From contig JARDYH010000003.1 in assembly GCA_029215795.1 (NCBI GenBank), positions 178,014,382 to 178,078,381 on the forward strand: a stretch of 64,000 nucleotides of DNA, given 5' to 3'. The stretch is from Anniella stebbinsi (taxonomy: Eukaryota > Chordata > Lepidosauria > Squamata > Anniellidae). The notes below the pieces were generated by a model that did no database searches, had not been told where the DNA came from, and was given only the letters and a program-made list of their open reading frames with translations. Shown here one piece after another: positions 20,573 to 31,879 of this stretch. The first letter of the stretch is position 1. Every line of letters begins with the position of its first letter. The position numbers and the translations under genes are program-made.

Positions 20573-22615
20573 TCAATTATTATTATTATTAATAATAATA
20601 ATAATATTAATAATAAATGTATTTCTTACTTGCCTCTCCATTTGGATCGAGGCAGGGAACAACAGTAAATATAAAATATGATAAAATACATAAAACTGAT
20701 TAAAACATGGCACACATTATTAAAATAGCAATAAAACATCATAAAAAACATCCTAAAAACATTCTAAAATTCCACTGGATATGCCTGCCGGAAGAAACCA
20801 ATCTTTATAGCTTTCTTAAATTCTAAAAGACTGTTAAGTTGACAAGTGTCCTCTGGCAGGTCATTCCACAGTCTGGGAGCGGCAGAAGAAAAGGTCCTCT
20901 GGGTAACAGTTGTCAGCCTAGTCTTGGCCAACTGTGGTAAGTTCTCCCCAGAGGACCTGAGCGTGAGGGGTGGATTGTATGGGAGAAGGCGATCCTGCAG
21001 GTAACCTGGACCCAAACCACGTAGGGCTTTAAAGGTAATGACCAACACTTTGTACTTCGCCTGGAAACTAATTGGCAGCCAGTGGAGCGATTTTAAAGCT
21101 GGCGTAATATGGTCACCCCTAGGTGTACCGGTGACCAACCTGGCTGCCATATTTTGAATTAGTTGAAGTTTCCGGACTAGGCACAGAGGTAGCCCTATGT
21201 ATAATGCATTGCAGAAGTTGAGCCTCGAAGTTACCAGCATGTGCACTACCGTCTTTAGGTCTTCCAACTCTAGGAAGGGACGCAGCTGGTGTATCAGCTG
21301 AAGCTGATAGTAGGCACTCCTGGCCATCGCATCTATCTGGGCTGTCATTTGGAGCAACAGATCCAGGAGCACCCCCAAGCTGCGAACACAGTCTTTCAGG
21401 GGGAGTGTAACCCCATCCAGAACTGGTTGATACAGCTCCAAACCCAGGTTGCGGCCTTTGACAGCAAGCACCTCTGTCTTGTCTGGATTCAGCTTCAGTT
21501 TGTTTTTCCTCATCCAGCCCATTACCGCCTCCAAGCATTCATTCAGAGGAGACACACTATCCTTAGCTGACACTGTTATTGAAGGCATAGAGAAATATAT
21601 TTGGGTGTCATCAGCATACTGATCTCTCCCAGCGGTTTCATATAAATGTTAAACAGCATTGGGGAAAGGATGACACCTTGTGATACGCCACACAACAGCT
21701 CCTTCTTTGCGGAGCAGCTATCCCCAAGCATCACCATCTGGAACCTGCCCGAGAGGTAGGACTGGAACCACTGAAGCACAGTGCTCCCAATTCCCAATCC
21801 TCTCGGGCGTTCCAGAAGGATACCATGGTCAATGGTATCGAAAGCCACTGAGAGGTCCAGAAGTACCAACAGGGACACACTCCTCCTGTCAATACTCAGG
21901 CATAGATCATCCACTAAGGCAACCATAGCAGTCTCAACTCCGTATCCCACTCTGAAGCCAGTTTGAAATGAGTCTAGAAAATCAGTGTCATCCAAAACTG
22001 CTTGGAAGGCAACCATCCTTTCGATCACCTTGCCCCAAAATGGAAGATTTGATACTGGCCTGTAGTTATTAAGGTCCAGGGGGTCCAGGGAGGGCTTTTT
22101 TAGAAGCGGATGTACCACCACATTTTTTAAACATGATGGAAAACTCCCCTCCCTGAGAGATGCATTAATAATATGTTGTAGATGTGATCTAACTGCATCT
22201 CCTCCCTGGGTGACCAGCCAAGAAGGACAGGGATCGAGAGGACAAGTCCTCCTCCTCACTCGTCCAAGCAGCTTGTCCACGTCCTCGGTATTCACCAACT
22301 GAAACTGATCCAGTTTAATTCTACTCGCGGAGTTGCTGGACACTCTATTGTCAGCCTCTGCTATAATGATGGCTTCTAAGTCGGCTCTTATCAGAGAGAT
22401 TTTATCTGTGGAATGATTGTTAAAGGCATCACAGCGAACTACCGAAGGCTCTAAGGTCGGATTCAGGGGGGAAGGTGCCTAGGTTAGACCCCTCACCACC
22501 CTGAACAGTTCTGCTGGATGTGAATTCGCAGATGCAATGCATGCAGAGAAGAAAGCTTTCTTCGCTGCATGTATTGCCACCGCATAGGGGCGGAGATTAA
22601 AATAGTGGTTTACTC
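20573..22615 (-). mobile_element. L2/CR1-clade LINE with most of the reverse transcriptase ORF
   Basis: Minus-strand frames give, in order, NNYRPVSNLP, LLDLSVAFDTIDHG, GVSQGVILSPMLFNIYMKP, then in another frame QYADDTQIYFSMP (the catalytic YADD is intact), KLKLNPDKTEVL, LDGVTLPLKD, TSRLNFCNALYIGLP, LQLIQNMAARLVTG and LHWLPISFQAKYKVL. The 3' end is a TTA/AAT-repeat tail (20573-20625). A frameshift near 21600, just before YADD, and loss of the endonuclease-bearing 5' part make it inactive. The ORFs on the plus strand here are antisense shadows. Confidence 0.93.
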
Positions 22616-23210
22616 ATTAAAAAAAAAGTTAACTAACCAGATATTTATTATATTTGACTAGGTATTCAAGATAACATAAAAAGAGAGAAAGAGAGAGTTT
22701 AAAATCCTAACCACTCTAAGGGAAGGCAGCAATGGGTGTGCCTCTTATCTAAATCATTTCTCAGAGAACGTCCTTCATGTTTGAAGGGGAGACAGAGAGC
22801 TACAATAAAATAGAACACGTGGAACAGCTGGAGCTGGGCATATACAGCTCTTTGTAAAAAGCTGAAATCTCACTGACCAGTGGGTCTTTAGGGAAGGGGG
22901 ACCAGAGCAAAGCTTGAATCCAGAACTGTTGTCGTGCAGGATGTTAGCATTTTAAAAAGTGCACCATGTGTGCAGCCCCAACAGGTAGACTGCATTGGGG
23001 GTTCATGTGTGCAGCACCCATTTGCATGTAGTTCCTCTTCTAGATAGGGATATATGTGCTGCAGATATGGGATGGCATCACTGTAAACACAGAGTGGTTA
23101 TGTGTTCAGGTGCCATGGTCTGGTACAACATTCCCTCCCAGCTCTTGTCTTCTGAATGACCCTCTGTGTTTCTAGACAAGTGTATCCCATTCAATATGAT
23201 GAATCTCTTA

Positions 23211-23377
23211 ACCAGATGCAAAGAGGCCAGGGCTTCTGCAGCTTTAAATATTGTGACGAAGAGGGAATGTCACCAGGTGCTGCATGCATACAAATGACAC
23301 CTGCTGAAATTCCCTTTTCAATACAACTGTTAAAGATACAGGAGCCCTGTCCTCCTTTTCATATGGCCACCCTATGA
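23211..23377 (+). mobile_element. hAT MITE monomer (single unit of the dimer family)
   Basis: A single ~165-bp unit runs from AACCAGATGCAAAG to CATATGGCCACCCTA. It contains CAGCTTTAAATATTGTGACG and AACTGTTAAAGATACAGGAG, which are the two arms of the monomer. The left end is degraded. Confidence 0.7.
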
Positions 23378-23411
23378 GGAAGCATTCTGTAAAACCCAAT
23401 GCAGTTGAGAA

Positions 23412-23730
23412 TAGGCTGACCATCTGAAAAGGAGGACAGGGCTCATATAACTTTAACAGTTGTAGAGAAAAGGGAATTTCAACCTGTGTCATTTGTATGC
23501 AATTAGTTCCTGGTGATATTCTCTCTTCATCACAACAGTTAAAGTTGCAGAGCCCTGCCTTCTTTTGTATATGGTCACTCTAGTATAGTGCCTGCACCTT
23601 TAACAGTTGTGATGAAGAGGGAATTTCACCAGGAACTAATTGCATACAAATGACACTGGCTGAAATTCCCTTTTCTCTACAACTGTTAAAGTTACATGAG
23701 CCCTGTCCTTCTTTTCAGATGGACAGCCTA
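23412..23730 (-). mobile_element. Inverted-dimer hAT MITE, copy 3
   Basis: 319 bp, TAGGCTGACCATCTG to CAGATGGACAGCCTA, with a perfect 8-bp duplication GTTGAGAA at 23404-23411 and 23731-23738. It is oriented like copy 2. The junction reads CACTCTAGTATAGTGCCTG, the reverse complement of that in copies 1 and 4. Confidence 0.92.
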
Positions 23731-23869
23731 GTTGAGAAGGCTGCAGTTGCTTTAGCAAGGACAAATGAAACAATCTCTCTGGTACAGCCCTTGGGTGGAA
23801 GGTGTGAAAAATATATGGCGAGAGATGGTAACTCCGTAGCAGAGCATATTGCTTGCAAAAAGTCCCAGT

Positions 23870-24020
23870 GAAAAGGATCAAGTAGCCGGCAATGGAAAAG
23901 GCCTGAGACCCTGGAGAGCTGCTGCCCTCAGAGTAGATAAAACTGAGCTAGATAGATGAATAGTTTGACTCTTTCTGATTTCACATGTTCACTGCTCACA
24001 TAGGAAGCTGCCTTATACTC
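23870..24020 (+). mobile_element. SINE fragment (3' body of the tRNA-derived SINE at 60216)
   Basis: Contains GGCCTGAGACCCTGGAGAGC and CTGCTGCC, then AGGAAGCTGCCTTAT. These correspond to CCTGAAACCCCAGAAAGCCG and GAGGCAGCTTCCTATA of the fuller copy. The promoter head is missing. Confidence 0.55.
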
Positions 24021-25059
24021 CTATGAGAGCAAAACCAGATATGGAAGAACACTACTGGAGTGCTCTCCACATGCATCACAAACTGGTTGGAAGTCTATAA
24101 AGAAACGGGCAGAATTCACCTGGTATGAATCAATGGAATCTCTCTAAACTCTATTTTTTACACCTGCTGGTAGATCCATATTTCATTCTGTGTAGATGAG
24201 GTTTTGTTGTTGTTGTTGTTAGCAATAGAAGAGGTTTATCATACTGGAAGCCCGTGGGCTTTATATGACATGCCAGTCTTATTTTACAGACTGTCTACAC
24301 TAAGTTCTTGTTTAATCCTTAGTTCTGTGTGAACTGGGAAAATAAAAAGTCCTGCAATCCTTCAGAGAAGGCCAGTGTGGGGTGTGCTCTGGGAAAAGAA
24401 GGAATCACTGAAAATTACCCCCTTCCCCATTCTTCGATGGCAAACTTCCATTGGTGGAGGGAACTAGTTAGTTAGATTTTGCCCAGTGGCAGCATAGATC
24501 AATTAATGTTATGCAATTAATCACCTGCCATTAAATTTCACACAAAGGTTCAAAAGGATCCTCAGGTTATTCTGTAGAGAGGAAGATTGTTCTGCAAGTT
24601 TGGCAGTCCGCAAGTTTGTATGGCATACAGCTCAATGAACTAGAATAGTTTGTCCTTATTTTAAATTTGTTCTTCTTCGGAGACGTAGCAGAGTAATTAA
24701 ACTTCTTAGTAGGTTTTGGATCAGTAGCTTTTCTTTAACTACTGTGGTGATTCCCCCCTCCACCATTTATTTCATGTTGGTTTTTTAATTTCCGTATAGA
24801 CACTTAAAATGTAAACAAATCTAAAATGTACACAGGCTCACGATATCAGAACAGGACTCAAATATTACCATCCTAATGTCACATATGGAGACTGCCTGGA
24901 ATTTAAAAATGAAACAAAACTCTATTCCCAATTATTCTGTGAAATGAATACCAAAGGGAGAGAAATGGCTTCTTTTTGTGCGTGTTTACAATGGCCACAA
25001 CAACTAGCCTTCACAATATATTTTTACACGGCCAGCAAAGAGATGAATCATGGAAGGCA

Positions 25060-25086
25060 CAACAACAACAACAACAACAACAACAA
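25060..25086. repeat. (CAA)n microsatellite
   Basis: About nine CAA units. Confidence 0.9.
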
Positions 25087-25153
25087 CGGCTTGGAAGCAA
25101 AGGGAATTAAATAACTAAAAAACAAACAAAACAGCACACACACATACACACAC

Positions 25154-25215
25154 GAACATAAGAAGGGCCATGCCTGATCAGACCAAGAGTCCACCTAATC
25201 CAGGATTTTGTTCAT
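25154..25215 (+). repeat. Fragment of the GAACATAAGAAG dispersed repeat
   Basis: Reads GAACATAAGAAGGGCCATGC then ATCAGACCAAGAGTCCACCT. Fuller copies lie at 34595-34745 and 40064-40240. Confidence 0.65.
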
Positions 25216-25799
25216 AATCCTCAAGAGAAAATGAAATGTCCAAGCATATCTTCAGCTTCACGGATACAAATTATTTATAAATTCAGGCTGACATCACAAT
25301 GGAATTTACATAGATAAGAAGCCACAGTTTTGTTTTGTATCTCAGAAATATTCAGATGTTACACTCCATAAATGACCAAGAATTCTGTGTTGCTATTGTC
25401 TGGGAATGTAATTTTCTGTCACACTGGAGAGATTATCTACCTCCAAAGGGAAAATAACTTCATCCAGAATTCTGCATATTACTGATGGATGTGCCACATA
25501 GTAAATAAATACTGTGATTTTGTTAATACTTTCATTCTTCTGGGCTGCTGTTATGTTCTCTAATCCGTCTCTGTTTTGGAAACACATTGGTTTGAAGGCT
25601 TGGGATATGTCTGCCCTACAGCATCCTGTACTCTGTGTTTGGTTTTGTAGTGCACAATCAGGAATGAAATAAGTGCTCTTGAAAAAGGTAGACATCACTT
25701 CCTCCGGGCATGTATAGGATATCTGAATAACAGCCATAATGAACATTAATACACATTAATGAACATTAGGTTGGCGGGGATAGGTCTTCTTAGCAGTGG

Positions 25800-26058
25800 C
25801 CTCTCACTTATAAAACCCTGTTCCAATTAATGTCCACCATCATTACAGACCTTTTAGCAGCCCTATAAATGAGTCAGGAATATATTTGGTGTCATTGTAT
25901 ATATGATGCTATCTGGTTTTAATTGTTAATTTTGGATTTTATTCTGTTTTATTCTTGTTTTTTAATCATTGTTTTATTGTGTTTTGTGATTTTAAATGTT
26001 ATATAAGCCACCTTTTAGGCAATGTACATCTTTTAAATAAAATAAAAATAAAATAAAT
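25800..26058 (+). mobile_element. L2-like LINE 3' UTR and tail
   Basis: A T-rich 3' UTR ends ATATAAGCCACCTTTTAGGC and a tail of AAATA/AAAATA repeats (26033-26058). No coding part remains. Confidence 0.5.
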
Positions 26059-26429
26059 AGCAAACCTTGAGAAATGGACATGGAAATGTAACAGTTAAAG
26101 TAACAGAATTCTGCAGAATGACCAGCAAATGTACATATTATCTATTTGGAGGCTACACATATTCACCAGTCAATGTAGAAAATTCCTGTTTCTTCCATAT
26201 AGTTACATGTCTTTCCCATTGCTTTGGGGATTTTTTTTTTTTTTGCATTTTCTCAAACTAAGTTAAAAAAAGCAAATAGAAAAAAGCTTGTCTTGTTCCT
26301 TTGTCTCGATGGTTGTCAAAATTTCCCCCTCACTTGGGAACTCTAATCATGTATGGTCATGAGTATTCTTAGCAGTAGGAGGGACAGCTATGAGAGGTAA
26401 TAACATAAAATAAAATCCATGTAGCATAC

Positions 26430-26554
26430 TTGGCAACACGAGGCAAGGGACAAGGGCAAGGTTGGCAGAAGCTGGGCGCACCCCTGGTAACATCTCCCAG
26501 ATAGCCACCTGGACATCGTTCACAGTGGTCTCCAGTTGTGTTTCTTTGACAATC
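26430..26554 (-). CDS. LAMA4: LAMA4 coding exon 3 (second half of LE1, start of LE2)
   Basis: 125 bp, phase 0 to 2. It reads DCQRNTTGDHCERCPGGYLG, continues DVTRGAPSFCQPCPCPLPRV and ends in AA of an Asn codon completed by coding exon 4. It closes the eight-cysteine LE1 module and opens LE2. NTT is a possible glycosylation site. The true donor is GCCAA/GTATGC; reading on past it gives the non-homologous YATWILFY. The acceptor TTGCAG follows a long microsatellite pyrimidine tract. Confidence 0.95.
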
Positions 26555-26583
26555 CTGCAATTTTTAAAGGGGGGGGGGAGAGA

Positions 26584-26615
<32 letters not shown>

Positions 26616-28346
26616 AACAAAAACTTGCCATCAATAAAAGATGGAACTTCTCACTCAAAGCCAACAGAAACTGCCCTTGACAAACACAGTGAGAAAGTAC
26701 TATGCCCAATTACTAACCTCTTCCAGGTATTGACTGATTAAACAGCAAGGGCTTGTAATTGGCAGTGCACTGCCAATGGAGCTGTTTTGAACAGAAATCC
26801 TGGCCTGCCAAAGTGTGTTGACAAAGCACAGCCTCCAAGATTAGCGCTGTCTTTGAAGGTGTATATCTACAGCCAGTTCTGGCTTGCTCGGTGCAACCCT
26901 GGCCTTTCCTATCATCAGAGAAGCTGGTAGCAGGCATCATTTTCTTGATGCCAACTCAGAGTAAAACTGCTTATTGATGTAAATGCAGGCTAACTTACAA
27001 TTCTCGATAGATTTCGAAGAGGATGCAGCCTGGTGTAAATCACCGATTGTTCTTTGTAACATAATGATTGAAACCAAAAATCACAGGCTAGCTAGCAGCA
27101 GTGACTGATAGGCTGGCAATGGTCACTTTATTCAGGATTCAAATGTTCATGATCCCTGACATACCGATGCATCACATTGTCTCAAGCTTCAGAAAATGGG
27201 AGAGAAGAAAATGCGAAAATCTCCCTTTTTTCAAGCAAGCAACATCTTTAATGGTTGCTTTTAGCATGGTTGTAAAAAACAAAACAAACACTTGTGGTTT
27301 GTGCAAGATTTACTTATCACATTGCATTCGAGACACCTGAATGAACAGAATACTATTTTTTGTATCTGTTCTATCAGCAACACATACGCAAACATGATTT
27401 AAAGAAAAAAAATCTCAGGAAGGGATCCCGGTTTCAGGGTGTCATCAGACAAGCGTTTTATTGCATACTCGCTACTGGGCACTCATGGATTTTCGCAGAT
27501 CCCTCTCACGACATTGTCTGCCTCCTGCGTGCCTCCTATCCTTCTTTGCATGACAAAAAAGCCTCCGGTGAGTCCATATTATTTTTAAAGATGGAAGTTG
27601 CCGCTATCTCCTGCTGTGTGCAGGAGAAGCAGCTCGATAAAGATGGCCCCTGAATGGGCCACATACACATTTTTACTTCCACTTTCCTCTCCCTGAGAGA
27701 AAGAGGAAGTATCGAGCAACAAAAGTGGGGGCGGAGAAGCGACGGTAGGCAAGCATGATTCCACTCCTACCCCCACCATCTGATGGAGCTCTTATTCCAT
27801 TTTACCACTTACTAATGCTAGTGCTGTGCAGGCACACTGTGCAGTTTTAAATTTCACTCTTGTGGATGGATTCCAAAAGAGTGCATGCACATACTCTGTG
27901 GACCCAACTCTATGAACCCTATCTGTCCCCTAGGTTTTCCTTTCAGAAAATAACCCCCCGCCCCCACCACCACACATGCAATTTTTGGGATTTGGTGCAG
28001 GAGCACTTTACAGGGAAACATGGAAAATACTGAGCATACAAATGGATGAGTTTTCTCTTAAACTGCTCTTGTCCCTAATAGGGACAAGGGATCAGTATGT
28101 CTCTGGTCTGTGTGAATTTCTCCTGTGTTCATTCATAAGTCTGTTCTGCCTCATTTTTTTTCATTAATGTGAGATTGCTTCTAAAAAGCCACAAACAAAG
28201 TTGTGTATATGTGTTTTTGAATGTGTTTTCTCACAAAATATGCAATTCGTTTGTTAACTATTTGACTTTTCACTCCAGATCCCATTCATAACTACTTCCA
28301 AGGAGCAATGCATTCATGGATTTAGTAACCAAGAAAGATGACCTAC
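26555..28346. other. LAMA4 intron 2
   Basis: 1792 bp. The acceptor-side AG/G-run microsatellite (26569-26614) is the clearest feature. A GC-richer block at about 27425-27800 looks like part of a MITE but its ends are not visible. I recognise nothing else. Confidence 0.6.
26569..26614. repeat. G-run plus (AG)n microsatellite serving as splice polypyrimidine tract
   Basis: About ten G followed by AG repeats with one TAG interruption. On the transcribed strand this becomes CT repeats and a C run, 15-60 nt upstream of the coding exon 3 acceptor. Confidence 0.9.
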
Positions 28347-28448
28347 CAGACAAACTCCAGAGCCATCAAGGCACTTGTATGCATTGTTGTTGCAACTACA
28401 CGGGTTGCATTCTCCTGAAAATGTTCGGAAAAACCCTTCTTGGCATCT
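28347..28448 (-). CDS. LAMA4: LAMA4 coding exon 2 (first half of LE1)
   Basis: 102 bp, 34 codons, phase 0 to 0. It reads RCQEGFFRTFSGECNPCSCN, continues NNAYKCLDGSGVCL, and carries the first cysteines of LE1. The preceding exon ends in HFPE, giving E-RC where mammalian LAMA4 has E-KC. The acceptor is GTTGCAG; the donor is CTG/GTAGGT. Confidence 0.95.
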
Positions 28449-28869
28449 CTGCAACAAAATCACAAGGAAAACATTTAACATGTGAATATGTAGGACGTCC
28501 ATAGGTGTCCTATATTTTGGGTTTCTCTCCCCCCCCCCCAACTTCTCTGCATTTGACAAACCCTCTGGTAGCAGAAGATGCATACAGCAGTGAGTGAGAG
28601 AGGAAGAGATGGTTGAACCAATGACAGATATATGCCAGAGAAAAAAGGATTCGTGAGGTTTAGAAATGAAAGACCTGAATGAGAAAGTAGTGCATGAGAA
28701 AAATTGGGAAGCCAAAGGACTCTCATATGTTTGGCTAATTGGATAGTTAAATGCCAGGTTGCAAGGAAGAGAGTTGTGTGCACTGAGATTTATCAGCCAC
28801 ACGGCTGTCAGCATCTAGCAAAGTTTTATTACTGAACATATAACAAACATTCTTCAGATAAAACAAATT

Positions 28870-29096
28870 GGCTGAATTCAGACGACACAATAAGCAATGG
28901 GGGGGGGGGGGAACAATCGTCAGTTGTATTGACTATCGTGTTGTCCGAATGTTGCCATAGTCAACTCAGCGCTGATCCTAATCCACACCACAGTTCATTA
29001 TTTATTACCATGTTGTGTGGGGAGTACCCCCTAGATGAACAACTGTAAAGTTGATTATTACCCCACCATTGACTATCGTGTTGTCCGAATTCAGCC
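28870..29096. mobile_element. MITE with GGCTGAATTC terminal repeats, ATT duplication
   Basis: 227 bp. The first 31 bases starting GGCTGAATTCAGACGACAC match the complement of the last 31 at about 26 positions. ATT lies directly outside both ends. The interior includes a G run and an internal copy of the terminal sequence (ACTATCGTGTTGTCCGAAT). The 3-bp duplication suggests PIF/Harbinger. Confidence 0.75.
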
Positions 29097-29202
29097 ATTC
29101 TTGTACTTCTATGACCACCTTGTTAGAAGACTAATAAAACAGGCCTCTGGAGTCAGTATCTTTGAAATTAAAGTCATGTTCAGCAAAAATGTGAAACTTC
29201 TT

Positions 29203-29262
29203 GCCCTCCGGATGTATTGGACTACAACACCCAGCATCGCCTAGCCAGTCACCATGTTGTGG
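29203..29262. repeat. Foldback dispersed repeat, partial copy
   Basis: Reads CCCTCCGGATGTATTGGACT and CAACACCCAGCATCGCC, the left half of the palindromic repeat seen at 470-580. Confidence 0.55.
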
Positions 29263-29339
29263 AAGGCTGATCTAGATGTTGTCACTTTGAGTATTAAGCC
29301 TAGGTGCTTGGCTGTCCTCTTGCATGAATGAGAGTCAAA

Positions 29340-29694
29340 GGCTACCTCCGCAAGAGAGGTTTAATGCTCTTTGAAGGCTCATTATAAATTTTACCTCCAT
29401 ACCAGCGGAGCGCAAAACGGGCGTAGAGGCGCGTTATCTCCCGGATTATGCGCATTATCGAATGCGCGTTAAATAGCGACTTTTATTTTGCTCCGGCCGT
29501 TAAAGCGCATTTTCGCCGTGTGAACAAGCGATTATGCGCATTAACTTCTTGTAAAGCGCTTTTTGGACATCAATTAATGCGCTTCGCCGCCTCTCGCCGC
29601 CTCCCGTGCAGAGGGATTAGGAGTAAATGCGCCTCCGCGATAATGCGCATAATCTCCGAACCGGGCGCAAAAGCGCATCCTTGTGGAGGGGGCC
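29340..29694 (-). mobile_element. 355-bp GC-motif MITE, CpG-rich copy (AAA duplication)
   Basis: 355 bp from GGCTACCTCCGCAAGAG to CTTGTGGAGGGGGCC, with AAA on both sides. It keeps many more CpG dinucleotides and intact ATGCGCATAATC motifs than the copies at 7445 and 12191, so it may be younger or closer to the source sequence. Confidence 0.8.
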
Positions 29695-30999
29695 AAAGTT
29701 TATTAAGGTCTATGCCAGTTGTAAATGGGGAAAAATTGGTCCAAAATGCTATCTTTCCTTATTGTACCCAATTATTATAATAATTTGAGTATAATTGTTC
29801 ATATTTGTTTCTTCTTCTTCTTTTATAGGGAGAACACAGTGGTGTTCCATGTAATGCATCATCAGAGCATCTGGAGGAGTGTTTGAATGCCTTACTGTTC
29901 CTTGGTGCATTGATTGGAGTGTGTATGCAAGTATGAAGCAGAATCAATTTGGCAAGCTGCACTTGGTCTCTCTGTTGCATGAACAACTTTAACCACCTCT
30001 CCACTCACTGGCCTGTATCTGAACTTTAAAAACAGTTGGTGGGCTGAAATATGAAGTACATAGTTCAATTGTTTCTTTAGGATTAAAGCATTTATTTTCT
30101 ATGCAAGTCAGTTCAAGCCTGGGAGGCAATTATTTTTTCCCCAGCTCATAGACAAAGAGACCAATTTATTTAACAGTTGTTTTGCTAATCACTATAAGCT
30201 CTTGAAACCCCCAAACATATTTTATGTTGTTTTGACACCTGCATTTTGGTGTGTGTGTGTTTAAGGCACAAGACATCTGTGGCTCAATAATACCGAAGCT
30301 GTGATTGTTGTCTTCCTTCATGAATGTTGCTGTACCTAAATCAGACAATACATGGAATTACTTCCTTTTCCCTTTTAGCTTCCTTATCTTGCATCAGCCA
30401 TCGTTTATGGCACAGTGTGAAGTTGAGAACTGAGAGATAACAAAACATGATGTATAAATGAAAGGAAGTGTCATGGTCAAAGCAGAAACAAAGCAAACTT
30501 CAACATAAAACAGGAAGTGTGTGCACTGGAAAGTACTGTTTTAAAAGTACATTGTGAAATCTGGGTAACAGACTACATCCCACCCCCATGCAGAGACTAG
30601 AGTTTAATATGATTGGAGATCAGGTGTGCCGACTGAACCACTTATTCCCCTTGCCTGTTAGCTCCTCATCCTCTGGTTATGAGAAATCCTGGGCGTGATT
30701 AAGCAACAAATTAGCCCGTCATGGGTGACAAGTTATGCACTGTGGATTGTTCCGTGAATAACCCACAGTGCGTAGTTTGTGTGCCTGACAGATGATCAGG
30801 CTTGCTGCATCTTGTTTCCTCCCTCCTTTCCCATCTTTCCATCTCAGTCCTCCACCCAATATCCCAGAGTCCTGTGCAGCAGAACCGGTCTTGTCTGTCC
30901 TGACCCCTTCCCCATTCCAATTGATACGCCTTTTTGGTCACCAACTTTTTTTCTTGGTCTTTCGCAATAGCACAATAGTGCTATAGCACCATGAAGAAA

Positions 31000-31032
31000 T
31001 AATAATAATAATAAAAGGGGGGGGGGGGGAAA
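31000..31032. repeat. (AAT)n followed by poly-G
   Basis: Four AAT units, then AAAAGG and a G run of about 13. Confidence 0.85.
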
Positions 31033-31879
31033 GCAGCCAATGAGAATAGGGATGAAACTGACAAAGCCACTGACAGAATGGTGAAAGTAGTGAAAACATC
31101 ACTTAGGAGCAGTACAATGTGGGGAAAAAATCGAACAGGAACATGATGTCCCTGGCAGCTGTCAGTCCCTCCATTGGAAGAGCACTGTAGAAGTTAACCA
31201 TGAAGAAGTTAACAGCAACAAAAAGGGGAAGAGTGCTTTACATTAATGACATCGTAAGAGGATACCCAGGATTTAAAGGGTGGTTCTTCTTGTAGTCCAC
31301 ACCTCCCCGAATTGGCATCTTTTCTTTTTCATAGGGTCTGTCTGCAGGAGACATGATCATGTCCCCCCTTTACACATTGCACCAGAAATACGAAGCAGCT
31401 CAAACTTACTGAAGTTACAGCAAACATTCAAAAGAAGGTCTGATGGAGCATTATTGAACATTTATGCATTTGTACTGTAGTGCTCCAGCAGTATTTATTT
31501 TATTCTGCTAAACTAAAACAAAAAAGTAACAACACAAAATATTTGTACATGTTTGAGTGACTAGTAAGAAGAAAAATCTTCCTCTGGTAGATGAAAAATA
31601 GCTTTTCATCTTTTAAAGGTAGGTAATTTTTATATTTTCTTGGTTCTGTGGAATACCTCATGTGCTTTCAGGTTTTAAAACTAAATATCATTTTTAGACC
31701 TTTCTAAGGAATCACCACAACAGAATCATGCAGTGTTCAGAATAACTATTAAAATAAGGGGATTTCCCCCACCCTTCAATTTACAATAAACATGCACAGG
31801 TTGCTGAATTTTGAGTTTTTGAGGACTTATATACTTCTGCAATATTATCAGTTTTGCCTACAAGTCTTGTAATGAGACC

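Larger units (their letters stand above)
17282..26429. other. LAMA4 intron 3
   Basis: 9148 bp. It contains an L2 3' end (about 17600-18035), dimeric hAT MITEs (18358-18672, 23412-23730), a perfect-TIR MITE (18808-19195), a hAT MITE (19345-19763), a 2-kb L2 LINE (20573-22615), a MITE monomer (about 23211-23377), a SINE fragment (about 23870-24020), a repeat fragment (about 25154-25215) and an L2 tail (about 25800-26058). I recognise nothing in 19775-20570, 22620-23150 or 24030-25150. Confidence 0.7.

Noticed and set aside
21289..21966. Plus-strand ORFs within the L2 element
   Set aside because: Antisense shadows of the reverse transcriptase coding strand.
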